Below are positions 20,701-28,645 of a stretch of DNA of 64,000 nt, piece after piece (position 1 is the stretch's first letter; each line of letters opens with the position of its first letter). Under the pieces are notes generated by a model. The model was given only the letters and a program-made list of their open reading frames with translations, was not told the origin of the DNA and did no database searches. The stretch is from Saprospiraceae bacterium. Lineage in GTDB: Bacteria; Bacteroidota; Bacteroidia; Chitinophagales; Saprospiraceae. A program made the position numbers and the translations under genes. The DNA is taken from the NCBI GenBank assembly GCA_020631235.1, contig JAHDHQ010000007.1, positions 62,001-126,000 on the forward strand. The letters are read 5' to 3'.

Positions 20701-21158
20701 CAGAAGATAACACCGTAGACTTTAGTTTACTCGGAGCCGGTATTTATCAAGTGTATGGTGTAGCCTACATAGGCAATATCTATCCTGCCTTAGGCTCTAA
20801 TATTGATTTTTTAATCGCGGAAGGGTGTTATGCGATTACAGAAACAGCTGTAAATGTAGTGGTAGTGGATGCATGTCCTGATAGCTTGGAGCCAGTAGAA
20901 CCTATACTTGATTTTACTTTGAGTCCTAATCCAAGTGTTGACTTTATAAAGCTTGGTTTGATTTCCATACCTGGCGCGACATTGGACATCAGTATATACA
21001 ATGACTTAGGACAGAAAGTAAAAAATAATACTTATAGCATCACAGATGAGACGGAATTTATGCTTGACTTAAGAGGTTTAAGTGCAGGTATGTATATAGT
21101 GAAAGTAAGATCTGGAGATCAAGAATTAACAAAGAAAATTATTAAAATAACTAGATAA
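14793..21158 (+). CDS. Giant secreted modular protein A, T9SS type A sorting domain
   Basis: 2121-aa surface protein, function unknown. The ATG at 14793 gives a clean signal peptide (residues 1-23); a TTG at 14757 would add 12 residues before it. Layout: a ~205-residue N-terminal domain (about residues 36-245; HSCTPG, AMCVSS, NYPQRYGVRI, RDWNLESFDF, WDVEDI); fourteen ~105-residue modules; a second copy of the same domain (nt ~19922-20548); one degenerate module; and a T9SS type A tail (LSPNPSVDFIKL, SAGMYIVKV). Modules typically run GG-IST---T-ICS, then FVITD--G-I, then Y-IW-VSY, then G-FDLSN, with a conserved Cys near each end. I do not recognise module or bracketing domain. The next gene is a paralogue with the same plan. 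Confidence 0.85.
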   Translation: MRRMFSMLGCLVALFFITPMFAGVDFSGTDGCEDPSMVVHFDLNACDAVIGLTNEDYSEMQAAYPETTKCGYFQAEGGHLYRENPTINTHSCTPGLNGTEAMCVSSLDDCDFVPYHEKAVRFDITLTPKDGEIVNLSGLEFYEKAPEMFEWVDGASGPNNYPQRYGVRITIDSVQIYRREDIKTGRDWNLESFDFSTNPNFSVTSKTTFHFELLPYCTFDNDSPVNAWDVEDIKITSCCNSCHAESSTISTEDDTNICINNQNPAGLSINVLGGFGEDSDFLLVDDLGNIIDIENASPISFNAGQSSVTSVYFVQYDDDFEPLQVGDNIFEEYGCFRLSNPIDVNIFWLNTPQIYTNSNTTFCTSQVGDYVVEIENNAQTDFNEAYVITDDNGLILSIDTNPSQDLTGYGLGSYHIYYVLFDDLTGLSIGNNIFNLLGCFDISNSVEITVKELLPSTINIDAFAFCQGQNNALNVFSNGGSNAENVFIILNDSGTIVHISNVSSIDISHLMAGNYQVFEVLFEDLQGLSVGSQLNELDGCYVISNSQTFEITAPNAGVITTEDPTEYCSTEEEATIQVNLDGSTANNNVFVLTNIQGEILFLSVDGSIPLDLLAGVANYQIWNIAYDGAITGLDIGQNLNDIIACFDLSVPINIFIDCVDGGVISTDDETNICLSDDTVSFTIDTQNSKGSTQNFVITDIMGNVVFTSNDQAFDYVLTGSGTQYEIWNVSYGDNEEVLAIGDHIDDLSGCFDTSNALPFTVKCVNGGLISTESSTELCSTDGDAIIDINVTETKGENGEILLVDSSGEIVTVTDDYSLLIPTTGSGTAYTIYHVSYTEETSGINEGNNLEELDGCFDLSNGIDINIHCVEGGMISTESPTEWCSADLNANFTIDLNDQKGDNQQFVIADADGNIISIHDQSTFDLALTGSGTYDIISVSYADGVNGLIEGGNVQDVEGCFDWSNVIPVTVDCVEGGHISTDQNTVICSTEEYIDLDIALTGSKGDEQLFIVTDETGEIVYQSNTENIAFALTGSGTYYDVWSVSYTEETTGLSNGNNIVDANGCFDLSNPISIEVLQVNGGTISTDSPTVICSASATAQFDIMLDGSIGEEAVFVVNDASGNIIHLDNDNSLDVSTDGTHATYSIWSVAYVGNVEGLSVGQPVDELAGCFDVSNAITFEVISAEGGQISTASSTSICSNDDAANIELSLINDIGAEQTFILTNEAGEIVSVHTDEIIDVSNLGAGNYQIWNISYYGDTTGIMPGAYVSSLTGCYDLSNPISISVFEVDGGSISTLDPTSICSTEDYISLDVNLVGALGLHQHLVVIDENGTIVHVDNDNALGFNLIEGITQYEIVNIASTDDIQGVAIGLQIDDLTGCYDQSNTLSIRVDCVSGGSLSTQDNTTFCGISGDMVIELDLVGNKGDQTAYLITDANGTILSISDDAQVFVGIPELADGISLWSISYADGTSINVGDQLQHLSNCYDLSNSIELSLYDIAEATITTDSPTVFCEDNFGVVSVDIQSSSASSVFVVVDNANEIHLISDSPEVDLSSLNPDNYTIYQISYDGILSGLSLGANLNNVEGCLALSNGISVKASELDAGKLLLENGEVAVSVCVGDCDSDLIHINLTGNHAAEGVWFITDADGIITSLAVEPPFDFENSTIGTCMVWYMAYESGLTGLAVGNHIFDFEGCYDLTNSITITKYGLGLDGNSYAHVDFDDCHSHPDSLTNVDYSEFVAEIYNEEDCANIDLVGGFVYRNNPEVNKHSCTPGVDDSPAMCVSSSNDCTYEADSDYAIRFSVELTPGLSGTALLSSLSFYESAPETFDWINGADGINNYPTKYGIRISIDGTEIYREDEIPTTHDYTLESFDFNGIAAFEVNQTSIFDVELLAYCNTENGGPVSVWDIDNLHISSACNSKLYAGDWDMDQGDEIELCLADEISDIITFNTTHGPFDYQYIVTNAQGGIIFMAEDNTVDFSLLGAGIYQVYGVAYIGNIYPALGSNIDFLIAEGCYAITETAVNVVVVDACPDSLEPVEPILDFTLSPNPSVDFIKLGLISIPGATLDISIYNDLGQKVKNNTYSITDETEFMLDLRGLSAGMYIVKVRSGDQELTKKIIKITR
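15522..19915 (+). repeat. Array of fourteen ~105-residue coding modules in giant protein A
   Basis: Divergent tandem protein repeats. Module boundaries fall at the motif GG-IST (for example GGVISTDDETNIC, GGLISTESSTELC, GGHISTDQNTVIC), and each unit ends with a G-C-F/Y-D-L-S-N-like motif followed by a short strand. Modules 4-11 are the most regular; modules 1-3 and 12-14 are degenerate. The first Cys follows the IST strand and the second precedes the DLSN motif, so one disulfide per module is plausible. DNA identity between units is low, so the array is old rather than freshly amplified. Confidence 0.8.
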
Positions 21159-21183
21159 TAACGCTTACACAAGCACAACAAGG

Positions 21184-21208
21184 CATTTAATATTACTTGT
21201 ATTAAATG
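21184..21208 (+). other. Perfect 9-bp inverted repeat between the two giant genes
   Basis: CATTTAATA (21184-21192) and TATTAAATG (21200-21208) are exact complements around the 7-base loop TTACTTG. It lies in the 65-base gap between the giant genes, 15 bases before the downstream ATG. No T-tract follows, so it is not a typical terminator; it could be an RNA processing or stability hairpin, or a weak attenuator. Confidence 0.45.
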
Positions 21209-21223
21209 GCAAAATTTTAAAGG

Positions 21224-24200
21224 ATGAAACGAATTTTTACAATGGCATGGGCAATGCTATATGCTGGCATATTGTTTAGCCACACAAGCGAAGAGATGAT
21301 TGCAAATGGACCAATCTGTCCAGATTCTTTAATCGTAGCTTATTTTAGTATGGAACAATGCGAATCTGTACCTGGGGTAAGTGATTATGATTATTCGGAT
21401 TTGACAGCCAGCTATCCCATGGGCTCTGATTGCGCAAATTTTGAAATTGTAGGAGAACATCTCTATAGAAACAATCCTTTTCTTAATAGACACTCATGTA
21501 CCCCTGGGGTAGAAGATGGCTCAGTGGCTATGTGTATAAGTTCGGCTGAAGATTGCGATTATATTCCCGGACATTCTAAAACCTTAAAGTTTGATGTAAA
21601 AGTCACACCAGAAAATAGTCAGACGGCTTCATTTAGTGGTTTGACATTTTACGAAAAAGCACCGGAACAGTTTGAGTGGATAAACGGGGCGATCGATGAT
21701 AACAATTACCCAACAAAATATGGCATCCGTATATTAGTGGATGGTGAGGAAGTATTTGCTCAGACGGATATTACTACTGAACGAGATTGGAATTTAGAGT
21801 GTTTTGATTTTTCCAATAACCCTGCATTCAATGTGACGGAAATGACAATATTTAACGTAGAGTTGTTGCCTTATTGTATAGCAGAAAATTGGGGTAAAGC
21901 GGCTGCTTGGGATATTGATAACATTAGTATTTTATCTTGTTGTAACTTTTGTTTAGCGGATGCTGGGGAAATAGCGACAGATGATAACACTGACCTATGT
22001 ATTGGTGATGGTGAAGATGACTTTGTAGATGTAATGGTTACCGGAGATTTCGGTGATTTTACGGCTTGGGTTATCACTGATGAAGCGGGTGTTATTTTGG
22101 CTAATCCATCTGAACCGCCTTTTAATTTCGAAGGTGCAGGAGGAGGCACTTGCCTCATTTACCACATAAAATATTCTGCCATTTATGATGGGATTATAGT
22201 TGGGAATCAAATTAATGATTTAGAAGGTTGCTTAGATATTTCAGATCCTATTATCGTCAATAGAACAGAAGTTTTGGGTGGTGAAATAAGTACTGAAGAC
22301 CCTACTGATATTTGTGTAGGTGATGGGGTTAATGATTTGGTCAATGTAGTTTTAATCGAAAATACGGGTGATCAATCGGCCTATCTAATAACTGATTTAT
22401 TAGGGAATATTTTAGTTTTTGACGCCCAAATGCCGTTTAATTTTGAAGGAGCAGGTGTAGGTATTTGCCAGATTTGGAGTGTGTCTTGGTACGGGGAATT
22501 AGAAGGAGCTTCTTTCGGAGCAAACATCGAAAATATACAGGGCTGTTTTGCTTTGTCTAATCCGATCATAATTAATCGTACAGAAGTTGCGGGTGGCGAA
22601 ATAAGTACCGACGATCCAACTACAGTTTGTGTAACCGATGGTATAGCGGATGAAGTAAACGTGAGTGTGCTCTTTAATTTGGGTGCTAATAGCGCTTGGT
22701 TAATTTCAGATGAGAACGGAGATATTATTGTATTTGATGCCACACCTCCATTTAATTTTGAAGGAGCAGGCATGGGATCTTGTTTTATTTATCATGTAGC
22801 CTATGAAAGTGATTTTGAAGGCGGACAAGCGGGTGATAATATTAATGATTTTTCCGGTTGCTATTCACTGTCAAACTCAATTGAGATAGTGCGCCAGGGA
22901 GTGATTGCAGCTACCATATCTTCTAATGTTAGTAATATATGTGCTAGTGACCAGAATGAAGCAATAGTAGATGTAGCGATCAGTAACTTCACTGGAAGCA
23001 ATGGTCAGTTAGTCCTTAGTGATGTAAATGGAACGATCCTAGATTTACCTGAAAGTGCACCTATTAACTTAAGTGGAAACGATGAAGAATGCGTTATTTT
23101 TCACGTAGCTTACAGTGATATTGAAGGTTTAGAAATTGGTGAAAATTTGGATGGCCTGACGGGTTGTTTTGCTCTATCAAATGAATTAATTATCGAAAAA
23201 GATGTGGTTATTGGTGGTGAAATTACTACTGATGTGGCACAAGTATGTATAGGTAATGGGGCAGAAGCGATAGTTAATGCTACGGTTACTGGAAACGAAG
23301 GAGACAATAGCCAATGGGTAGTCACGGACTTAGATGGTGTTATTTTAGGATTGCCTAGCACTAATGAAATCAGCTTTGATGGCGCTGGCCCAGGTACTTG
23401 TGTAATTTGGCACTTAAGTTCAGAAGGCACGCTCATGAATGTAGAACTAGGCAGCAATGCCAGTGATGTAGAAGGCTGTTTTTCACTTTCTAATCCTATA
23501 GAAATCGAACGTTTTTGTGTTGCAGGAGGCGAGATTTCGAGCAGTACACCTTTAGACTTTTGTGATCGTGATCAAAATATGACGGTAAACTTATCACTCA
23601 GCAATGAAAAAGGCGATGAGAGCACTTGGGTTTTATTAGATCCTACAAATACCATTGCAGCGCTATCCAGCAGCAATAGTATCGATTTGCCTAATGTCCT
23701 CAGTGAGACTCTCTTTAGAATTGTTAATATTAGTTATATACAAGGAATATCAGGCTTAGAAGAAGGCGAGTCATTAGATGATGTTGTAGGTTGTTATGCG
23801 GTATCTAATGAACTAGAAGTTGTGGTACGCCCTGCTGATGGAGGAACCATCTCTACAGACGATAACACTACACTTTGTTTAGGTGGTATCAATGAAAACA
23901 CTTCCGTATCCGTAGATATACAAGGAAATACGGGTACGTTTAGTCAATGGATAATTACTGATGAGCAAGGTATAATCTTAGAATTGCCTGTGGGTACTAG
24001 CTTTGATTTTGGAGGTGCTGGACCAGGTGTCTGCTTGATATGGCATTTATCGTATAATGGAGAAATCTTTGGATTAGAAGTAGGAGCAGATGCAGCTGAT
24101 ATTGCAGGTTGTGCGGATCTTTCAAACGCCATCAGCGTTACTCGAAATTGTGTAGATGGAGGTCTGATAGGTACTGGACAGTCTTTAAATCTCTGTGCAG

Positions 24201-27007
24201 ATGATCTTGACAATGAATACACCTTTAGCGTGAGTGATCACAAAGGTGAAACGCAACAATGGATCATCACGAATGAAGCAAATGATATTGTTGCTCTACC
24301 AAGTAGCAATACTTTCAGCATACCTGTAGATGAGAGTCAATATACAGTATGGAGCCTTAGTTATATTCAACCTATCACAGGCTTATCGGTTGGAGGAAAT
24401 ATAGGAGAAGTGGAAGGCTGTTTAGATCCATCTAATGGTGTAATAATCTCGATAGTTGATGTGGATGGAGGAGAAATAAGTACGGATGGACCTACTGTGT
24501 TATGCCTGGGCGATGAGGACACAAACGATAGTGTAGACTTTCAGGTGGCTGGTCATTCTGGTCCAGAAAGCGCTTGGATCATCACGGATGCAGATGGCCA
24601 GATATTAGGCTTGCCAGTTGCACCACCTTTTGATTTTACAGGTGCTGGTGATGGAGAATGTTTTGTATGGCATGTAAGTTATGAAGGAATCCTGGAAGGC
24701 TTAGAGGTGGGACAATTAGCTTCAGATTTAATGGGTTGTTATGATTTGTCCAATGCTGTTTCTATTATAAGAAACTGTGTCGATGGTGGAACTATCCTCG
24801 GTGAAGAAATGGTCGTTTGCGAAACTAGCCAAGGCGCTGAATTTGACATCGATCTTGAAGGAAATAAAGGAGATAATCAATACATTATCACTGATGTTAC
24901 AGGAGAAATAATTGCGATTTTTGAGGACACGCCGCTACACATTCCAGCGACGGGGTCTGGCACAAGTTTCGATGTTTGGAATGTAAGTTATAGTGAACTT
25001 GATGGCTTAGAGCTTGGAGGAGAGATTAGTGATATATCCGGATGTTTTGACATTTCTAACCCACTAAATTTACAACGTCAATGTGTAAATGGTGGCGTTC
25101 TTTCTACGCCTAATGAAACATTTGTTTGTCAAAACGGAAATCCGTCATTTATCACTTTAAGTTTGATGGAAGAGAAAGGTGATGCATCAATGTTTGTGGT
25201 AACTAATGCAGATGGCGATATTATTTTATTAACCAATGAAACAGCTATCAATGCAGCTGATTTTGGTGATGATCCTTTATATCAAATATGGAACATAAGC
25301 TACGTTGATGGATTGGAAGGACTATCCGAAGGAGCTAACGTATTTGAAATAGAAGGTTGCCATGAGTTTTCTAACCCAATAAATATTGAGGTGCTAGCTC
25401 CTGATGGTGGCCAATTATCTTTGGATAATGGAGATGATCAAATTACTATTTGTGCAGGCGATTGTATTCCAGATGAATTAAATGTCACCCTTGATGATCC
25501 ATACGGGCCAAATATGGCATGGGTGATTTTGGATGATGATGGTAATATTTTAGAAATTGCTGCTGGGCCACCTTTTGATTTCGAAGATGCTGGGGCAGGA
25601 ACTTGTTTAATTGTACACATTAGCTATGGCGATTTAACAGGTTTTGCAGTCGGCAGTACGATATTTGATTTGGAAGGATGTTATGATTTGTCAAATTCAA
25701 TAACAGTGGAGCGGATAGAAGCAGAAGGAAGTGGAGAGTCTTACACTTATTTTAACTTCAATGATTGCCGAGCTCTAAACGAGGATTTATCCAATTGTGA
25801 TTATTCAGAGTTTATTCCAGAAATATCCAATGCAGAAGATTGTGGGGAAATGGAACTAGTGAGTGGTTTTATATACAGAAATGACCCATCTAATTTTAAG
25901 CACTCGTGTACACCAGGTGTCCAAGCTACACCTGCAGTTTGTGTTTCTTCACTGAATAGCTGTAACTTCGAAAATGATAGTGAATATGCTGTTCGCTTTA
26001 CATTGCGTTTAACACCAGGAGTAAGCGGAATAGCTAATTTGTCCGAAATGACCTTTTTTGAACGTGCGCCAGAAGAGTTCGAATGGTTAGATGGTTCTAG
26101 TGGAAATAACAACTATCCTACCTTATACGGGTTGAGAATTTTGGCCAATGGTACGGAAATTTATAAAGAGATAGATATACCAACAAACGCCGACTATACT
26201 CAGCAAATTTTTGATTTTAGCAATGATCCTGCATTTTCTGTAGATGAAGTGACTGATTTTGAATTTGAGCTATTAGCTTATTGTCTGATAGGGGAGTTAG
26301 CGCAAGCTACAGCTTGGGATATCGATGATTTAGAGTTAGTTTCTACTTGTTCTAATAAAATGTCTGGTGGCAGTGTATTTCTGGATGATGGTTCGCAAGC
26401 ATTGACCGTTTGTACAGATGATGGAATCAGTGATTTAACCCATCTTAATACAACTAATGTTTCGAGCGATTACGTTTTTATTGTCACTAATGAGGATGAT
26501 ATTATTCTTGCGGCATTAAATGGAGATGAAATAGAGATTGAAGGCGCCCCTGCAGGATTGTGCAAAATTTGGGGTTTAGCCTACATTGGTGATTTAACTA
26601 TCCAACAAGGAGAGAGTATCCATAATTTGGATTTGGTAAGTGGCTGTTTTGCTTTGTCGAAAGATTATATTTTGATTGAGCGCTTAACTGGCGATGATTG
26701 TGGTTCTATATCTGAGCCAGAACCAGAATCTTCTAATGAAGGTGATCCACTTAAAGAACTAGTTTATAGTTTTTCACCGAACCCAGCATTGAACAAAATC
26801 AAATTAGACGTACATACTTATCCATATACTGATATTCAGGTAAGTATTTACTCTATTACAGGGGTGCGTCATAAAACTTTTAGTATAGATGTGGCAGGTA
26901 AAAAACAGCATGAAATAGATATTACTGAGCTGTTACCTGGACAATATTATTTGAAAGTCGTCTCAGGTAATCAAACAAAAATGAGCAAGTTAACGAAGGT
27001 TCAATAA
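21224..27007 (+). CDS. Giant secreted modular protein B, paralogue of A, T9SS type A sorting domain
   Basis: 1927-aa surface protein, function unknown. Signal peptide residues 1-19. It follows the same plan as the upstream gene: a ~205-residue bracketing domain (nt ~21326-21955; HSCTPGVEDG, AMCISS, NYPTKYGIRI, RDWNLECFDF, WDIDNI), twelve ~105-residue modules (GGEISTEDPTDIC, then WVITD, then GCFALSN), a second bracketing domain (nt ~25738-26357), one further module and a T9SS type A tail (FSPNPALNKIKLD, LPGQYYLKVVSG). Many modules carry the variant PFDF-GAG-G-C--WH-SY in place of the LTGSGTY segment typical of protein A, so the two arrays have diverged as sets. It lies 65 bases after protein A and is probably in the same transcript, which ends at the terminator at 27029. 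Confidence 0.86.
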   Translation: MKRIFTMAWAMLYAGILFSHTSEEMIANGPICPDSLIVAYFSMEQCESVPGVSDYDYSDLTASYPMGSDCANFEIVGEHLYRNNPFLNRHSCTPGVEDGSVAMCISSAEDCDYIPGHSKTLKFDVKVTPENSQTASFSGLTFYEKAPEQFEWINGAIDDNNYPTKYGIRILVDGEEVFAQTDITTERDWNLECFDFSNNPAFNVTEMTIFNVELLPYCIAENWGKAAAWDIDNISILSCCNFCLADAGEIATDDNTDLCIGDGEDDFVDVMVTGDFGDFTAWVITDEAGVILANPSEPPFNFEGAGGGTCLIYHIKYSAIYDGIIVGNQINDLEGCLDISDPIIVNRTEVLGGEISTEDPTDICVGDGVNDLVNVVLIENTGDQSAYLITDLLGNILVFDAQMPFNFEGAGVGICQIWSVSWYGELEGASFGANIENIQGCFALSNPIIINRTEVAGGEISTDDPTTVCVTDGIADEVNVSVLFNLGANSAWLISDENGDIIVFDATPPFNFEGAGMGSCFIYHVAYESDFEGGQAGDNINDFSGCYSLSNSIEIVRQGVIAATISSNVSNICASDQNEAIVDVAISNFTGSNGQLVLSDVNGTILDLPESAPINLSGNDEECVIFHVAYSDIEGLEIGENLDGLTGCFALSNELIIEKDVVIGGEITTDVAQVCIGNGAEAIVNATVTGNEGDNSQWVVTDLDGVILGLPSTNEISFDGAGPGTCVIWHLSSEGTLMNVELGSNASDVEGCFSLSNPIEIERFCVAGGEISSSTPLDFCDRDQNMTVNLSLSNEKGDESTWVLLDPTNTIAALSSSNSIDLPNVLSETLFRIVNISYIQGISGLEEGESLDDVVGCYAVSNELEVVVRPADGGTISTDDNTTLCLGGINENTSVSVDIQGNTGTFSQWIITDEQGIILELPVGTSFDFGGAGPGVCLIWHLSYNGEIFGLEVGADAADIAGCADLSNAISVTRNCVDGGLIGTGQSLNLCADDLDNEYTFSVSDHKGETQQWIITNEANDIVALPSSNTFSIPVDESQYTVWSLSYIQPITGLSVGGNIGEVEGCLDPSNGVIISIVDVDGGEISTDGPTVLCLGDEDTNDSVDFQVAGHSGPESAWIITDADGQILGLPVAPPFDFTGAGDGECFVWHVSYEGILEGLEVGQLASDLMGCYDLSNAVSIIRNCVDGGTILGEEMVVCETSQGAEFDIDLEGNKGDNQYIITDVTGEIIAIFEDTPLHIPATGSGTSFDVWNVSYSELDGLELGGEISDISGCFDISNPLNLQRQCVNGGVLSTPNETFVCQNGNPSFITLSLMEEKGDASMFVVTNADGDIILLTNETAINAADFGDDPLYQIWNISYVDGLEGLSEGANVFEIEGCHEFSNPINIEVLAPDGGQLSLDNGDDQITICAGDCIPDELNVTLDDPYGPNMAWVILDDDGNILEIAAGPPFDFEDAGAGTCLIVHISYGDLTGFAVGSTIFDLEGCYDLSNSITVERIEAEGSGESYTYFNFNDCRALNEDLSNCDYSEFIPEISNAEDCGEMELVSGFIYRNDPSNFKHSCTPGVQATPAVCVSSLNSCNFENDSEYAVRFTLRLTPGVSGIANLSEMTFFERAPEEFEWLDGSSGNNNYPTLYGLRILANGTEIYKEIDIPTNADYTQQIFDFSNDPAFSVDEVTDFEFELLAYCLIGELAQATAWDIDDLELVSTCSNKMSGGSVFLDDGSQALTVCTDDGISDLTHLNTTNVSSDYVFIVTNEDDIILAALNGDEIEIEGAPAGLCKIWGLAYIGDLTIQQGESIHNLDLVSGCFALSKDYILIERLTGDDCGSISEPEPESSNEGDPLKELVYSFSPNPALNKIKLDVHTYPYTDIQVSIYSITGVRHKTFSIDVAGKKQHEIDITELLPGQYYLKVVSGNQTKMSKLTKVQ
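21959..25729 (+). repeat. Array of twelve ~105-residue coding modules in giant protein B
   Basis: Divergent tandem protein repeats homologous to those in protein A, with starts at motifs such as GGEISTDDPTTVC, GGEISSSTPLDFC and GGTISTDDNTTLC. Many units contain a GAGxGxC motif, giving a third Cys that most protein A modules lack. The average spacing (about 105 residues) is the same as in protein A. Confidence 0.8.
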
Positions 27008-27028
27008 AAGAAATAAAACACGGATAAT

Positions 27029-27062
27029 AAAGGCGAAACATTCATTTGTTTCGCCTTTTTTT
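27029..27062 (+). terminator. Rho-independent terminator after the giant gene pair
   Basis: A 12-bp perfect stem (AAAGGCGAAACA with TGTTTCGCCTTT) around the loop TTCATT, followed directly by a run of T. It starts 22 bases after the stop codon of giant protein B. Confidence 0.9.
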
Positions 27063-27224
27063 ATGGTGAGTTTTCAGCATAAAAAAAAGGAATTTCCATC
27101 CTCTAATCTCCTGCCTGTAGCACAATTAGTTGATTTCAGTTGATAAGATCCGTAATAATTGTTTTGTTTTTAGTCTTTCTATTTTTATTTTAGGTTGCAT
27201 AGAACTCGCAAAACCTTCACTACA

Positions 27225-28187
27225 ATGATAAAAAATCTTCTCTTTATATTTAGCTGTACCATTGGATCATTAAGTTTTTTGTCAGCCCAAATCCCTATGG
27301 ACAACCTTGTGGGATATTATACTTTTTCGAATGCATCTGTGGACGATTTTAGTGGAAATGAAAATCATTTGAGTGACTATAATATGGCTTTACTTCGCGG
27401 TGATGATCGCTTTGGTAATTTTATAGAATCTATCGTTTTTTTGGATACTTGGATTGCATCAGTAGATTCCACCATGTTCAATTTTTCAGGAGATGAAAGT
27501 GTATTTTCTATATCTCTTTGGTGCAAACCGGATTCAATACCACCTGAATGGTTTGGCTTAATAAATAACTGGTCAGGATTTGATCAAGGTGGATACTTTT
27601 TGGGTATCAATCCAGCTAACAATAGAATTCGATTTAATCTGAATATGGGAACCTTGCCTTTTATGGAAAGCTCAAGTACATTTAATCAAAATGAATGGAT
27701 GCATATTGTGGCTACTTATGATGGTTCGGCAGGAAATTTATACATTAATGGAGTGCTAGAGTCTACTGAAATATATAACCTTCCTATTCCTCAGTCTTCA
27801 GATCCATTTTTTATCGCAAGACAAGCTGATCAAGCACAAGCCTTTTATTATGGATCTATGGATGAGTTACTTGTCTACGACCGCGCCATAACGGAAGAGG
27901 AAGTCGAACAAATATTTACACGACTACCATCTTCGTTAGCCAATATAAATACCAATAACGCGCTTAAAATTTCCCCAAATCCTTGTCTTAATAATCTTGC
28001 TTTAGAACATACAACTAAAAACGTAGACCAAGTACATATCTATGATATCCGTGGTATTTTAATATATAAGGCAGCTTTACATAAAACCCATAAAGTGGAT
28101 GTTTCCAATCTCCAAACAGGTAGCTATTATCTGCATGTAATATTTGATGACCAATCTTCTGCTGTTAAAAAATTTCAGAAACGGTAA
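27225..28187 (+). CDS. LamG-like (concanavalin A fold) secreted protein with T9SS type A tail
   Basis: 320-aa secreted protein. The ATG at 27225 starts a signal peptide (cleavage after FLSAQ); a TTG at 27195 would add ten residues. Residues ~25-225 match the LamG/pentaxin-like concanavalin A fold (VGYYTFSNASVDDFSGN, FSISLWCKPD, WMHIVATYDGSAGNLYING, GSMDELLVYDRAITEEEV). The remainder is a T9SS type A sorting domain (ISPNPCLNNLALEH, GSYYLHVIF). Such proteins commonly bind glycans, but no catalytic residues are seen. It has its own 5' region after the terminator of the giant genes, and 217 bases before it hold nothing else recognisable. Confidence 0.82.
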   Translation: MIKNLLFIFSCTIGSLSFLSAQIPMDNLVGYYTFSNASVDDFSGNENHLSDYNMALLRGDDRFGNFIESIVFLDTWIASVDSTMFNFSGDESVFSISLWCKPDSIPPEWFGLINNWSGFDQGGYFLGINPANNRIRFNLNMGTLPFMESSSTFNQNEWMHIVATYDGSAGNLYINGVLESTEIYNLPIPQSSDPFFIARQADQAQAFYYGSMDELLVYDRAITEEEVEQIFTRLPSSLANINTNNALKISPNPCLNNLALEHTTKNVDQVHIYDIRGILIYKAALHKTHKVDVSNLQTGSYYLHVIFDDQSSAVKKFQKR

Positions 28188-28230
28188 ACTTCCTCGGACT
28201 GGAAGAAAACTCAATACAATGACTACAAGA

Positions 28231-28644
28231 TTAACTTAAAACACTTATGACTAATTTGCGACCTGAGGCCCGATTTCTAAATTCACATAAATAAATACCT
28301 TGCCAAGTACCCAGCGCTAAACGCCCATTCACTATTGGAATCTGCACAGAATGACCTACTATAGCTGATTTGATATGGGCAGGCATGTCATCAGGACCTT
28401 CTATAGTATGACGCATGCCAGATAAGTTTTCCGGCGCTAAACGATTAAAAAATAATTCGAAGTCATGCAATACATCTGGATCAGCATTTTCATTGATGCA
28501 AACCCCAGCTGAAGTATGTTGAATAAACACATGTAACAAACCCTGATCAGGGAGCGGCTTTGTTATACCTCCTAAGATGGCTTCCGTAATGATATGAAAA
28601 CCTCTCAGCTTAGGCGATAATCTGATAACATATTGTTCTGTCAT
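28231..28644 (-). CDS. YjbQ family protein (UPF0047)
   Basis: 137-aa cytoplasmic protein of the YjbQ/UPF0047 family. The motifs LHVFIQHTSAGVCINENADPD, RHTIEGPDDMPAHIKSA and LGTWQGIYLCEFR are characteristic. Members have low thiamin phosphate synthase activity in vitro and can suppress a thiE defect in E. coli, but their native role is unsettled. It is the last gene of a minus-strand run, one base after pdxH. A vitamin-related pairing with pdxH is suggestive only. Confidence 0.9.
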   Translation of the reverse strand: MTEQYVIRLSPKLRGFHIITEAILGGITKPLPDQGLLHVFIQHTSAGVCINENADPDVLHDFELFFNRLAPENLSGMRHTIEGPDDMPAHIKSAIVGHSVQIPIVNGRLALGTWQGIYLCEFRNRASGRKLVISVLS

Positions 28645-28645
28645 C

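Noticed and set aside
15522-25729. Repeats as a CRISPR array or other DNA-level repeat
   Set aside because: They are long, in-frame, divergent protein modules, not short identical repeats with unique spacers.
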